Part shown: piece after piece, positions 34,428 through 43,598 of the stretch
Position numbering within the stretch: the stretch's first letter is position 1
Layout of the letters: the number at the start of each line of letters is the position of its first letter
DNA from: JANNBN01 sp963763885
Lineage (GTDB): Bacteria; Actinomycetota; Acidimicrobiia; Acidimicrobiales; JANYDT01
Assembly (NCBI GenBank): GCA_963763885.1
Contig: CAVXQD010000007.1
Location: forward strand, 1,674,001 to 1,738,000
Reading direction: 5' to 3'
Length of the DNA stretch: 64,000 nt
Position numbers and translations under genes: made by a program
The notes under the pieces: generated by a model
What the model saw: the letters and a program-made list of their open reading frames with translations, nothing else
The model's database searches: none
Told to the model about the DNA's origin: nothing

Positions 34428-35648
34428 GTGAGCCCATCGCATCCCCCCGTCGCGCCAGCTGAGCGCTTGCCGCTTGGGCACCGGCGGGCGGAATGCAACG
34501 AATTGGCCCGTTCAGCTGGCTGGCTGACCCTGACGATGGCAGCTCTCGTCGCAGCGGTCCAAACCACGGCAGCGGTATTCAAAACGGGCCTCTGGGCAGG
34601 CGACCTTCCGGCTTATCTGGTCGGCTGGCGACTCGCTCGCACCCCGTCGCAGCTGTACAACTTGGACGCTCAACGAGCGATGGCTGGCACCGTTCTTGGC
34701 AAGCCCTCCGCCGTTCCCGCGTGTCCGTTCAATTACCCACCCCACCTGGCCGCTGTCGGCCGATTGCTGCCGCCCATGAGCTACGACGGGGTATTACGGG
34801 TGTGGCTGGCAATTTCCGCTGCCCTACTCGTTGCACTGATCGTGACGTGGTCGCGCTTGTTTCGCTACAGAACGGCCGTCACGATCGCCGTGTTGGCCTC
34901 CCCGCCCGTCGCGGTCTCGCTACTCACGGGCTCCATCCTTCCGATCGCCGCAGCCGGGGCGGTGGCTGCGGTTGTTGCCGTGCAACAACCGCACCGGTTG
35001 GGTCGATGGACCGTGGTCGGGGCCGTGGGCTGGATCGCCGTTGCGACCAAACCACACCTGGCTGTGGTGCTGGCGTTGGTGTGTCTGATCCTGGCCACCC
35101 GCCGAACCATTGTCACCCTGCTGGCTTCGGCTCCGGTGATTTTCGTTGCGCCCACTCTGCTGTTGGGCACACAGATCTGGGCATCGTGGTTCGGATTCCT
35201 CGGGCAATTCTCCCGTTCGACCGAGGGCGACCTCATGTGCCGGGTCCCTCGGATGTCTCCAAACTTGGAGGGTGTCTTAACCCGCGCAGGTTGGTCACCA
35301 CCACTCGGTCTTGTTTGGGTTGGGTACGGAACAACCATCTTGTGTCTCCTCGTGTGGGTGGTTCGCACGAAACCCAGCATTGCAATGGCATGCATGCTCG
35401 GCGCCGCGCTGGTGCCGATTACGGCTCCGCACGCCAACCCGCAAGATCTCCTGCTCTGCATTCCAATGTTGGTTCTCCCTGTCACCAAGGCTGGGCGGAG
35501 CGCCGTGCTGTGGGCTGCAGGCGTCGGCTTGATTCTGCTTACCGGTACCGAGAACTTCACGGTGGCCGTTCAGCTTGGTGTCGCCGCCACGGTTGCAATG
35601 CTCGTCTTGCGTTCCTTCCGTAGTCGCCGCATCTCATTGTCGACATGA
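34428..35648 (+). CDS. GT87-family polyprenol-dependent membrane glycosyltransferase
   Basis: A 406-residue integral membrane protein starting at GTG. The N-terminal helix is followed by a periplasmic loop with the acidic site WAGDLPAYLVGWRLARTPSQ, then CPFNYPPHLAAVGRLLPPMS; FNYPP is characteristic of the GT87 (DUF2029) family. About nine helices follow (for example VAVVVAVQQ region, LAVVLALVCLILATRR). The family uses polyprenyl-phospho-mannose or -arabinose as donor outside the membrane, for lipoglycans or arabinans. Overlaps the next gene by ATGA. Confidence 0.85.
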   Translation: MSPSHPPVAPAERLPLGHRRAECNELARSAGWLTLTMAALVAAVQTTAAVFKTGLWAGDLPAYLVGWRLARTPSQLYNLDAQRAMAGTVLGKPSAVPACPFNYPPHLAAVGRLLPPMSYDGVLRVWLAISAALLVALIVTWSRLFRYRTAVTIAVLASPPVAVSLLTGSILPIAAAGAVAAVVAVQQPHRLGRWTVVGAVGWIAVATKPHLAVVLALVCLILATRRTIVTLLASAPVIFVAPTLLLGTQIWASWFGFLGQFSRSTEGDLMCRVPRMSPNLEGVLTRAGWSPPLGLVWVGYGTTILCLLVWVVRTKPSIAMACMLGAALVPITAPHANPQDLLLCIPMLVLPVTKAGRSAVLWAAGVGLILLTGTENFTVAVQLGVAATVAMLVLRSFRSRRISLST

Positions 35649-36802
35649 CAGCCGCGATCGGCGCCGCGCCGCTCTCCCGCGTTCGAGCGTCGTTGACCGT
35701 TGTGTCAGTGGCAGCGTCACGACTGTTGCTGAGCGCTGCTGCCATCGCTGGCGCCAGTTCAAGCGTTGCCAGGACGAACGAGGGCGTGGGAGGCGTCGGC
35801 CCGACGTGGCTGCGCGCGTGGACCAGCTACGACGCAAATTGGTACATCGCCATCGCTCGATCCGGTTACGAACAAGCGCCGACAACAGCCTTCTTCCCGG
35901 TGATGCCCCTACTGATGAGGCTTCTTTCCCCGCTCGTTGGGGTTGTTACCGGAACCGATGGCGACGTTGCCACGGCCATCAGCGGCATCGTCATTTCCAC
36001 GGTTGCGTTCGCTCTGGCGCTGTTTGTCATCCATCGGGAAACGACCGTGACGCACTCCCGGTCGATTGCGGACCGCACCGTCCTCGTACTCAGCTTCCTT
36101 CCCTTCGCGTTGACGTGGCAAGCCGTTTACACCGAGTCATTGACATTGCTTTTCCTTGCGGTTTTATGGGCGGCGCTTCGGCGCGGGTTGGTCACCACCG
36201 CGGTTCTGAGCGGGGTTGCGGTGGGTGCAACCCGTTCAATCGGGATTCCGCTCGGCGTCGGGTTGCTGGCAGTGCACCTGGCTTGGCCGTTATGCCGCCA
36301 CCGGCAGGTAGCGCGAGCGGACTTTGGGTCGGCCGCTGCGGGCGCCGCTGCACTTGTGTCATCTGCTGGCGTGCTTGTGTGGCTGGGACGCGCTGGCGGT
36401 GGGGTCGGGGCTCAGGCTCAGTTCGGCCGCGCTCGTTCCTGGCCATGGGTGCCGGTGTGGCGTGACCTCACTGGAGTTGGTGGCTACCAACTGGGCTCCA
36501 TCACTAGCCTGCTGGCGATCGCGGTCGGTGCGACGTACGTCTTTGCTCGTAACGAGCCGGTCGAATGGCGAATTGCTGTGGGAATCATGCTCCTCATGCA
36601 TCTCGTGATGGCCAGACAGTTCCCTGCATACACAATCGGGGCGGCGCGCTATCTCATGCCAATTTTCCCGGTGTCGGTGTGGCTCGCCGGTAAATCGATG
36701 TCGCTCAGCCGCCCCGTCCTTATTGGCATCAGCGTGATTGGCCTCAGTACGGCTTTGGTTTGCGCCCACAGTGCGGGTCAAGGCGCTTTTAACCTCGGTT
36801 GA
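35645..36802 (+). CDS. PIG-V-like membrane mannosyltransferase
   Basis: A 385-residue polytopic protein. After the first helix comes RAWTSYDANWYIAIARSGYE, the WxxxDxxWYxxIAxxGY signature of PIG-V-like mannosyltransferases, followed by TAFFPVMPLLMRLLSPLVG. About eight further helices follow. Bacterial members use polyprenyl-phosphate mannose, probably to extend a glycolipid or glycoprotein. It is sandwiched between the GT87 gene and a c-di-GMP enzyme, all overlapping, so the three are likely co-expressed. Confidence 0.85.
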   Translation: MTAAIGAAPLSRVRASLTVVSVAASRLLLSAAAIAGASSSVARTNEGVGGVGPTWLRAWTSYDANWYIAIARSGYEQAPTTAFFPVMPLLMRLLSPLVGVVTGTDGDVATAISGIVISTVAFALALFVIHRETTVTHSRSIADRTVLVLSFLPFALTWQAVYTESLTLLFLAVLWAALRRGLVTTAVLSGVAVGATRSIGIPLGVGLLAVHLAWPLCRHRQVARADFGSAAAGAAALVSSAGVLVWLGRAGGGVGAQAQFGRARSWPWVPVWRDLTGVGGYQLGSITSLLAIAVGATYVFARNEPVEWRIAVGIMLLMHLVMARQFPAYTIGAARYLMPIFPVSVWLAGKSMSLSRPVLIGISVIGLSTALVCAHSAGQGAFNLG

Positions 36803-38907
36803 TGGTCAAGGTCGCGCCGAGCGTGGTCGATGGTGTGCCCGTGGCGGCAGAACACGAATGGGAAACACCATTGGGGAACCTCCTCACCCGGCTTCGAGCG
36901 ACGATAGTGAGGTCCGTTCCGCCACCCCGTTCAGGACCCGTGCTGGAGCAGCTTTACGCGGCGACAAACGTGTTCCTGTTCCGCTCGTGTGTCGTTGGAC
37001 TGCCGAGCATTCTGACGTTTGATGTGATCTTGTGGGGCCAATCGAACCACCGCGGTCTGCTGATCTGGTCGTTACTGGTGCTGTGCGCCGTCAGCATGCA
37101 CATGCGACTCACGACGCTTCACCGACGCCCGGGCGATCTCACCCGCAAGCTAGCCGTCCGTTGCGCAACACTTGCACTTTCCGCTGTCGCGTGGGGGGCC
37201 CTCCCAGTGTTGTCATTGCCCCCGGGCCAGCAGGAAAAGTGGCAGGCGCTGACTACCCTCCTGACAGTCACTGTCATGGCGGCCAACGCAATCTTCGCCT
37301 CGCCCCTCCGCCGGATCTACCTCTCGTTCCAGGTGCCGCTTGCCGTCACAGCGGCAGTCGGATTGTTGCTTGAAGGCAACCGGTTCGCCATGCTGCTGGC
37401 TGCTCTCCTGATCTACCTGCTTGCTGCGACGACCGTGTTGCATCACCAGGGCAACTTGGTGATGGTTGGGGCGGTACAACTTGGCCACGACAACAAGCTG
37501 CTCGCCGAGGAACTGTCAAAGGAGCGGTCAGAGCTCGCACGAACCAACCACGACCTCGTCGAGGTCAACCATCAGCTGGAGCACCAGACACGTCACGACG
37601 GTTTGACCGGCCTTGCGAGCCGCTCCCTCTTTGCCGACCGGGTGGAACAGGCGCTCGCAACATCTGCTGGAGGCAAGTTCAAAGTTGCGGTGTTGTTTAT
37701 CGACATCGACCGCTTCAAGTCGATCAACGATTCGCTTGGTCACGACGGTGGCGACGCCTTGTTGATTGAAGTTGCGAACCGCATTTCGGCTTGCCTGCGG
37801 GAGGAAGACATCGCGGGCCGCTTTGGCGGGGACGAGTTCACTGTTCTGCTTCCGCAATGCCGCTCGGTGATGCACGCCATCACGATTGCTCGTCGAATTC
37901 GATCCGCGATTGCCACCGGCATGGATATGGGTGGTGAACACATCTCGGTGACCGTCAGCGTGGGTATTGCTTGTTCACAGAAGAACTCACAATCGCCTGC
38001 CAGCCTGCTGCGCGATGCCGACGCTGCGCTGTACCAAGCCAAACAGAACGGCCGCAACCGGGTGGAGGTGTTCGAGTCTTCACCCGTCGACCCCCGGGCG
38101 CACTCTTCGGAGTTCGACGAGACCGAGCTGCGCAAGGGCTTCGACGCTGGACAGCTGCAGGGCTGGTTTCAGCCCGAAGTCGATCTGTTTACCGGCGAGA
38201 TAACCGGCGCCGAGGCACTCGCTCGGTGGGTGCATCCGGATGGTGTCCGCAACGCTGGTTCGTTCATGCACACCGTGGAACGTTCCGGACTCCTTGACGA
38301 CCTCACGAACACGGTGGTCAAGTCGATCATGGCAGCGACACCTGACTTCGTCGGCAACCTGCCCGGGTTCCGCACCCATCTCAACGTCAGTGCCAAGTTC
38401 CTGCACAACCTCGACCGAATTGAAGGTTTCATCGCGCTTGCCGACGAGCGTCAGTTCGACCTCCGCACGCTTGCCCTCGAGGTTACGGAGACGGCTGTCA
38501 TCGAGGACCTGCCGCGGGCGAGCGCCTGGCTGCAACGAGCGCGCGACGCGGGAATGACCGTCTATCTGGACGACTTCGGCATGGGCTACTGCTCGCTTGG
38601 AGTGTTCGCCCAGTTGCCGGTGGACGGACTCAAGATCGACATGTCATTTGTTCGCCAGTTGACTTGTTCACCCACGTCCAGGGCGATTGTCAGGGCGACG
38701 GTGCAACTTGCCACCGACCTCGACCTCCATGTCATTGCAGAAGGTGTGGAGACCACCGAACAGGCCGATGCCCTTCGCGACTTGGGCGTGCGTCATGCGC
38801 AGGGTTACCTGTTTTCCCCGGCAGTGGCCGGCCAGCAGTTTGTGAACTGGCTCGAAAACGGCGCGCCGTGGCAGCCAACGGTTCAGGCCGCCCACTCCCG
38901 CAGATGA
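36802..38907 (+). CDS. Membrane GGDEF-EAL protein (c-di-GMP synthase and phosphodiesterase)
   Basis: A 701-residue protein; ATG 36802 shares one base with the previous stop. Residues 30-210 hold about five or six hydrophobic helices forming an unnamed sensor, followed by a short coiled coil (LAEELSKERSELARTNHD). The GGDEF domain has RFGGDEFTVLL (342-346) with the inhibitory RxxD site (REED) five residues before. The EAL domain is complete: AEALARWVHPDG (471-473), HLNVSAKFL, EVTETAVIE, YLDDFGMGYCSLG, GLKIDMSFV and AEGVETTEQ. Both activities look competent by these residues. Coupled to two mannosyltransferase-type genes, suggesting control of glycan output. Confidence 0.93.
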   Translation: MVKVAPSVVDGVPVAAEHEWETPLGNLLTRLRATIVRSVPPPRSGPVLEQLYAATNVFLFRSCVVGLPSILTFDVILWGQSNHRGLLIWSLLVLCAVSMHMRLTTLHRRPGDLTRKLAVRCATLALSAVAWGALPVLSLPPGQQEKWQALTTLLTVTVMAANAIFASPLRRIYLSFQVPLAVTAAVGLLLEGNRFAMLLAALLIYLLAATTVLHHQGNLVMVGAVQLGHDNKLLAEELSKERSELARTNHDLVEVNHQLEHQTRHDGLTGLASRSLFADRVEQALATSAGGKFKVAVLFIDIDRFKSINDSLGHDGGDALLIEVANRISACLREEDIAGRFGGDEFTVLLPQCRSVMHAITIARRIRSAIATGMDMGGEHISVTVSVGIACSQKNSQSPASLLRDADAALYQAKQNGRNRVEVFESSPVDPRAHSSEFDETELRKGFDAGQLQGWFQPEVDLFTGEITGAEALARWVHPDGVRNAGSFMHTVERSGLLDDLTNTVVKSIMAATPDFVGNLPGFRTHLNVSAKFLHNLDRIEGFIALADERQFDLRTLALEVTETAVIEDLPRASAWLQRARDAGMTVYLDDFGMGYCSLGVFAQLPVDGLKIDMSFVRQLTCSPTSRAIVRATVQLATDLDLHVIAEGVETTEQADALRDLGVRHAQGYLFSPAVAGQQFVNWLENGAPWQPTVQAAHSRR

Positions 38908-38922
38908 GCAACACGCCCCTCG

Positions 38923-39480
38923 TTACAGAACTCGGTACCGCAGAAAAACGGCTCCGCCTTGGAATCGATGCTCGTCAAGGAGTTCGAGATCAATACGGGT
39001 TTCGCTTGGGAGTGCGGCGTTACGACCGCCAAGAATGACTGGCCACACGAAGAGCCAAACCTCGTCCACCAGCCCAGCCCGCAGGGCCTGAGCCGCAAGG
39101 TTTGGGCCACCAACCAACAGATCGCCGTCGGCGACGGCCTTCCAGCTGCGAACTTCAGTGGGGTCGAAGCGACGCCTGAGCAGCGTGTTCGCCGTGAGCG
39201 GCTCAGCGAGGGTGGTGGAGTACACGACCTTGTCGGCCGACTGCCAGGCGGTTGCGTAGTCGGCCATGAGGTCTGAGCGCTGGGCGAGGGTTGGATCGGT
39301 CTCCCAAACAGCCAACGTCTCGTACATGCGCCGGCCATACAGATACGTGCCTGCGGTCCCCATGAGCTTTGTGATGAAGGCAAACACGCCGTCGTCGGGA
39401 CGAGTCCAATCGAACCCCCCGCGGGCATCCTCGGTCCAACCATCGATGGACATGTTGGTTGCGTAGATCAGCTTTGACAT
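38923..39480 (-). CDS. Dihydrofolate reductase-like (RibD_C) protein
   Basis: A 185-residue protein from ATG 39480; the longer frame to 39642 only reads through the tRNA gene. It shows the DHFR-like fold of the RibD C-terminal family: LIYATNMSIDGWTEDARGG, TYLYGRRMYETLAVWE, DKVVYSTTL, and VADGDLLVGGPNLAAQALRA (NADPH loop). A stand-alone member, not joined to a deaminase, so its natural substrate is unknown. Convergent with the GGDEF-EAL gene and 16 bases downstream of the tRNA on the same strand. Confidence 0.85.
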   Translation of the reverse strand: MSKLIYATNMSIDGWTEDARGGFDWTRPDDGVFAFITKLMGTAGTYLYGRRMYETLAVWETDPTLAQRSDLMADYATAWQSADKVVYSTTLAEPLTANTLLRRRFDPTEVRSWKAVADGDLLVGGPNLAAQALRAGLVDEVWLFVWPVILGGRNAALPSETRIDLELLDEHRFQGGAVFLRYRVL

Positions 39481-39496
39481 GACCGCTCCAACAAAC

Positions 39497-39582
39497 TGGT
39501 GGGCGAGGGGGGACTTGAACCCCCACGGGATTTCTCCCACTGGCACCTGAAGCCAGCGCGTCTGCCATTTCGCCACTCGCCC
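39497..39582 (-). tRNA. tRNA-Leu (anticodon CAG)
   Basis: Read on the minus strand, the acceptor stem GGGCGAG pairs with CTCGCCC, followed by discriminator A and an encoded CCA. The anticodon stem CTGGC/GCCAG encloses TTCAGGT, giving CAG (39547-39549). A long variable arm (GGGAGAAATCCC region) marks a class II tRNA, consistent with Leu. The T stem is GGGGG/CCCCC around TTCAAGT. Length 86 bases including CCA. Confidence 0.96.
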
Positions 39583-39730
39583 GAGTGGAGCGCTCACTGT
39601 AGCCGAGCCAAATACCTGTCGAAATCCGATTTTCCTGTTCACGCATCACGCTCCAGTTCAGGGTTGGAAACCTGCGCGCTGAGTGACAAGGGCTCCGACG
39701 GGGAGGGAGCATCGGTAGGCTCCATCGGAA

Positions 39731-40411
39731 ATGGGGCTGGCACGGTTTGAGAAGCGCCTTGAGCGCACGGTAGAAGGCGCCTTCGCTCGCGCCTTCAAAT
39801 CGCAGGTACGCCCGGTCGAAATAGCTCGACGCATGCTGCGTGAAATGGACCTATCCGTGGACGTCGGAGTGAAAGGCAGACGCACCGCGCCGAACCACTT
39901 CACCATCGCACTGTCCCGGCAAGACATCGAACGACTCTCCGGGATGCTCGACGTGCTCGCCACAGAGTTGGCCGAAGAAGTTGAAGCCCATGCCCAGGAC
40001 GAGGGCTATACCCTGCCGGGCCCCGCAGGCGTCGAAATCGTCGAAGAACCAAGCATTCACACGGGCATTGTCGAGGTCACAAGCGAGTTCCGTTCAGGCA
40101 CAAGAACGCCGCGTCCGGTGGCTTGGCTCACCGACGGCACCGCGCTACGCGAGCCGGTGGTTCCAGGGCAGCCGCTCTACATAGGCCGTCAGGCCGACTG
40201 CCAGATCGTGATCAACGACACCAACGTGTCCCGACGACACGCCGAAGTTCGCGCCGAAGGAAACCACGTACTGGTGAAGGATCTTGGCTCGTTGAACGGG
40301 ACAAAAGTCAACGGACGCGGGGTCCCTCCGGAACGTGGAACCCAAGCACACGTCGGTGACGACATCACCGTTGGAAGTGCCCACTTCACACTCGTCGGAC
40401 AAGACGACTAA
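39731..40411 (+). CDS. fhaA: FhaA-like DUF3662 and FHA-domain protein
   Basis: A 226-residue protein. The N-terminal DUF3662 domain (MGLARFEKRLERTVEGAFAR, VEIARRMLREMD, VGVKGRRTAPNHFTIALS) is diagnostic of FhaA. The C-terminal FHA domain keeps its phosphothreonine contacts: YIGRQADCQIVINDTNVSRRH and DLGSLNGTKVNG. The Pro/Gln-rich linker of mycobacterial FhaA is very short here. In mycobacteria FhaA binds phosphorylated MurJ/MviN pseudokinase and controls peptidoglycan synthesis. First gene of the operon ending with pbpA and the PASTA protein. Confidence 0.94.
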   Translation: MGLARFEKRLERTVEGAFARAFKSQVRPVEIARRMLREMDLSVDVGVKGRRTAPNHFTIALSRQDIERLSGMLDVLATELAEEVEAHAQDEGYTLPGPAGVEIVEEPSIHTGIVEVTSEFRSGTRTPRPVAWLTDGTALREPVVPGQPLYIGRQADCQIVINDTNVSRRHAEVRAEGNHVLVKDLGSLNGTKVNGRGVPPERGTQAHVGDDITVGSAHFTLVGQDD

Positions 40412-40429
40412 CGACCGGGTCCAACCAAC

Positions 40430-40921
40430 ATGCCTGTCGCCGTTCTCACCGTTTTGAAGTTTTGTCTGGTTGCGCTGATCTTCCTATTCCTTGCGCGCGT
40501 ACTGCGCGCCGTTTGGGCCGAAATCAGTGCGCCCGCGCCCGACGGGTCAGCACAGCAATCATCGCTGGTTGAACCCGGTGCCACACGCGCCGCGCCACAA
40601 CGCAGCCGCCGGGTTCGCAGGGAAGCGCCTGCCGAGCTGGCACTTGTTGTCGTCGATCCAATCGAAGCACGCGGCCAGCGTCACCAACTCGAGACAGAGA
40701 TGACCATCGGTCGTGCGCCGGGCTGCGCGATCGTGATCACAGACTCATTTGCGTCCCAATTACATGCGCGCATATTTGAACGCGACGGAGAGTGGTTCGT
40801 TGAAGACCTCGGGTCACGTAATGGAACTTGGCTGAACCGTGATCAGGTACACGGTCCTGCTCGTCTCGAACGCGGTGACCGCGTCAAGGTAGGCGATACG
40901 GTGCTTGAGGTGAGTTCGTGA
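40430..40921 (+). CDS. fhaB: FhaB-like membrane-anchored FHA protein
   Basis: A 163-residue protein. An N-terminal helix (VLTVLKFCLVALIFLFLARV) anchors it, then a basic linker (RSRRVRREAP), then one FHA domain with its ligands present: TIGRAPGCAIVITDSFASQLH and EDLGSRNGTWLN. The FipA/FhaB family binds phosphothreonine on PknA/PknB substrates and assists cell division. Starts 18 bases after fhaA and overlaps pstP by GTGA. Confidence 0.93.
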   Translation: MPVAVLTVLKFCLVALIFLFLARVLRAVWAEISAPAPDGSAQQSSLVEPGATRAAPQRSRRVRREAPAELALVVVDPIEARGQRHQLETEMTIGRAPGCAIVITDSFASQLHARIFERDGEWFVEDLGSRNGTWLNRDQVHGPARLERGDRVKVGDTVLEVSS

Positions 40922-42267
40922 CCGTGACCATCCTTCAGGCCGCAAGCTCAACCGACCTCGGCCGACGCCAGGTCAACCAAGACCGCGTCCTCGTTGACCA
41001 CACGCACCAGGTCTATGTGGTCGCCGACGGGATGGGCGGTCATCGCGGCGGTGCGACCGCAGCAGAGATGGCCGTCGCTGCAATTGCAGGCTCCGATGTC
41101 ACCGACAGTGCAGCGCTTATTCGTGCCGTCGAATCGGCCAACGCGGCAATTTTCGAACGCAGCCGCACCGACCCAGACCTCCACGGAATGGGAACCACCA
41201 TCACAGCCATGGCGATTGTGGTTGCAGACGGCGAGGAACGCCTCTCCATCGCAAACGTTGGCGATTCACGCGCCTACCGGCTACGAGCAGGTGAATTGGA
41301 ACTGCTCACCGAGGATCACAACATCGTCTCGGAACTTGTCCGCGACGGGCAGTTGTCCCCGCAAGAGGCAAGGACCCACCGCCAGCGATCGGTGCTGACG
41401 CGTGCGGTCGGCGTGGAACCCGAGGTCGCGGTGGACGTTTTGGAAGTTCTTCCAACCGAAGGCGACCGATTCCTGCTGTGTTCCGACGGACTCACCGGTG
41501 ACGTCGACAAGTCGCAGATCGCCGGTATTCTGCGGCGTTACGCCGACCCTGCCGAAGCCTGCCGCGACCTCATCAGGGTCGCCCTCGCCGCAGGAAGCAA
41601 GGACAACATCAGCGCCGTCATCGTCGACGTGATGCACGACTCGCAGTCGCTGTTTGCTACAGACGACCCTTCACGTTTGACGTCTCGTCCTGCAAGAACG
41701 GCAAGGACAAACCAGACCACAAATGGCGAAACAAGCAAGGCCCTCGACGACACGATGGTGCTCAGTCCTCTTGCTATTCCTCCTTCTATTCCTCCTTCTA
41801 TTCCTCCTGCCGCTTCGGAGGACGATGTGGACCGAACTTCGCTGCGAGGTTCAGGCAAGCGACTCATCACCGCACGCACGCTTGCTTTTCTGATGCTGCT
41901 CGCAGCTATTGCCGGAGTGGCTTACTGGGCGGTGTCTAATGCACCGTCCGACAATCCAATTGTGACTTCGGTAGTAACCACCATCCCGTTGACCACCACG
42001 ATCGAACCGCCTTCATCACTCGGCACAACAAGCATTCCGAGCACTGGAATAAAGCCAACCTTGGCGCTCCCCAGCACAGCCCTCGGCGCACCAACTACCG
42101 GCCCCATCGTTCCTGAAGCCGGCGTTCCGAACGAGACCATTCCGGTCGGCACGTCGCCCGTCGCCACGTCTCCGAACGCTTCACGCGTTGTCACCACTTC
42201 CCCAGTGAGAACACTTCCCACGTCGCTCGTCTCAAGCACGCGTGCAGTGTCCATATCCGGGCAATGA
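40918..42267 (+). CDS. pstP: PP2C-family Ser/Thr protein phosphatase
   Basis: A 449-residue protein starting at GTG. The catalytic domain (1-235) is intact: GRRQVNQDRVLVDH, VVADGMGGHRGGATAAEMA, GMGTTITAMAI, IANVGDSRAYRL, LLCSDGLTGDVD and KDNISAVIVDV supply the metal-binding aspartates. A variable linker contains 12-base repeats (41776-41808) encoding IPPS units. One membrane helix (LAFLMLLAAIAGVAYWAVS) is followed by a Thr/Ser/Pro-rich outer tail. It reverses Ser/Thr phosphorylation by the partner kinase. Overlaps rodA by ATGA. Confidence 0.95.
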   Translation: MTVTILQAASSTDLGRRQVNQDRVLVDHTHQVYVVADGMGGHRGGATAAEMAVAAIAGSDVTDSAALIRAVESANAAIFERSRTDPDLHGMGTTITAMAIVVADGEERLSIANVGDSRAYRLRAGELELLTEDHNIVSELVRDGQLSPQEARTHRQRSVLTRAVGVEPEVAVDVLEVLPTEGDRFLLCSDGLTGDVDKSQIAGILRRYADPAEACRDLIRVALAAGSKDNISAVIVDVMHDSQSLFATDDPSRLTSRPARTARTNQTTNGETSKALDDTMVLSPLAIPPSIPPSIPPAASEDDVDRTSLRGSGKRLITARTLAFLMLLAAIAGVAYWAVSNAPSDNPIVTSVVTTIPLTTTIEPPSSLGTTSIPSTGIKPTLALPSTALGAPTTGPIVPEAGVPNETIPVGTSPVATSPNASRVVTTSPVRTLPTSLVSSTRAVSISGQ

Positions 42268-43598
42268 AGTTTGGTCTTCCCAGATCGGCTGACCCATTGC
42301 GGCGTCGTCGGGCCGAGCTGGGCATGCTCACCATTGGACTGGTGATCACCGGATGCGCCTACACCCTGGTCAGCCTGGGCCGCACAGCTGACCTGCCAGC
42401 CAACCTTCGTCCATTCGTCGGTGTGATCGCCGCCCTGCTGTTGGTCGCTCACCTCGCCAACCGTTGGCTCACCCCGTTCGCCGATCCGGCTCTGCTTCCA
42501 TTGGCCGGGATGCTGAACGGAATCGGGTATGTGATCATCACCCGACTCGATCCCGTCCTCGCCAACCGACAGGCGGCCTGGACCGCCGTCGCGATCGTGG
42601 CGTATGTCCTTACTCTGGTCGTGCTGCGCAACCCGCGCACGCTGCAGCTGCGGTACGTGTTCGGGCTCATCGGACTCGGCTTGCTCCTGCTTCCGCTGGT
42701 GCCCGGCCTGGGACGGGAGATCAACGGTTCTCGGATCTGGGTGGGGCTCGGGCCGGTGTCGTTTCAACCGGGAGAGCTGGCGAAGGTCGCCCTTGCGTTG
42801 TTCTTTGCCTCGTACCTTGTTGATAACCGAGAACTGTTGGCGGGTACGGCCAACAGGTCGTTGTTCGGTCTTGCCGTGCCGGACCTGCGCCACGTTGGGC
42901 CGCTGGTGGGTGCGTGGGCGGTTTCGCTTCTGGTGATGTTCTACCAAAAGGACCTTGGCAGCTCGTTGCTGTTCTTCACGTTGTTCATCGTCATGGTGTG
43001 GCTTGCCACGGGTCGCCGCTTCTATCTCCTCACCGGTGCGGCGATGTTCATCGTTGGCGCCTACGCAAGTTGGTCTGCGTTCTCACACGTGCAGCGCCGG
43101 GTGCGAATTTGGCGGAATCCATGGCCAGAAGCACAAGACGCGGGGTTCCAGATCGTTCAGTCCCTCTACGCGTTCGGATCTGGCGGCGTTGGCGGAACAG
43201 GTCTGGCGTTGGGTTCTCCAACCAGAATTCCGTATGCCGCAACGGACTTCATCTTTGCGGCAATCGGTGAAGAGCTGGGGTTTGCCGGAACCAGCGCTGT
43301 GCTCATTGCGTTCACATTGCTCGTTGGCAGCGGAATCCGAATTGCTCGCCGAGCTCAGCGGCCGTTCGACCAGCTCCTTGCTGCCGGCCTCACCACAATC
43401 ATAGGTGTACAGACGTTTATCATTATCGGTGGAGTCACGCGGCTTGTGCCACTCACGGGAGTGACCCTGCCGTTCGTCAGCTACGGCGGCTCAAGCCTTG
43501 TTATCAACTACGTGATCATCGCGATCCTCGTGCGCCTCTCTCACGCCAGCGCCGCTCCACAACCCGTTGCCGATCCTGATCACGAGCTTGTCGCATGA
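42264..43598 (+). CDS. rodA: RodA/FtsW-type peptidoglycan glycosyltransferase
   Basis: A 444-residue SEDS membrane protein with about ten helices. Conserved segments are LVPGLGREINGSRIWVGLGP, FQPGELAKVALALFFASYL, FYQKDLGSSLLFF, and TDFIFAAIGEELGFAG. The signature GVTLPFVSYGGSSLVINYV closes the protein. It polymerises lipid II glycan with the cognate transpeptidase encoded next. Overlaps both neighbours by four bases. Confidence 0.95.
   Translation: MKFGLPRSADPLRRRRAELGMLTIGLVITGCAYTLVSLGRTADLPANLRPFVGVIAALLLVAHLANRWLTPFADPALLPLAGMLNGIGYVIITRLDPVLANRQAAWTAVAIVAYVLTLVVLRNPRTLQLRYVFGLIGLGLLLLPLVPGLGREINGSRIWVGLGPVSFQPGELAKVALALFFASYLVDNRELLAGTANRSLFGLAVPDLRHVGPLVGAWAVSLLVMFYQKDLGSSLLFFTLFIVMVWLATGRRFYLLTGAAMFIVGAYASWSAFSHVQRRVRIWRNPWPEAQDAGFQIVQSLYAFGSGGVGGTGLALGSPTRIPYAATDFIFAAIGEELGFAGTSAVLIAFTLLVGSGIRIARRAQRPFDQLLAAGLTTIIGVQTFIIIGGVTRLVPLTGVTLPFVSYGGSSLVINYVIIAILVRLSHASAAPQPVADPDHELVA

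Noticed and set aside
39481..39642. N-terminal extension of the DHFR-like protein
   Set aside because: This stretch is the tRNA-Leu gene; reading it as protein is an artefact.
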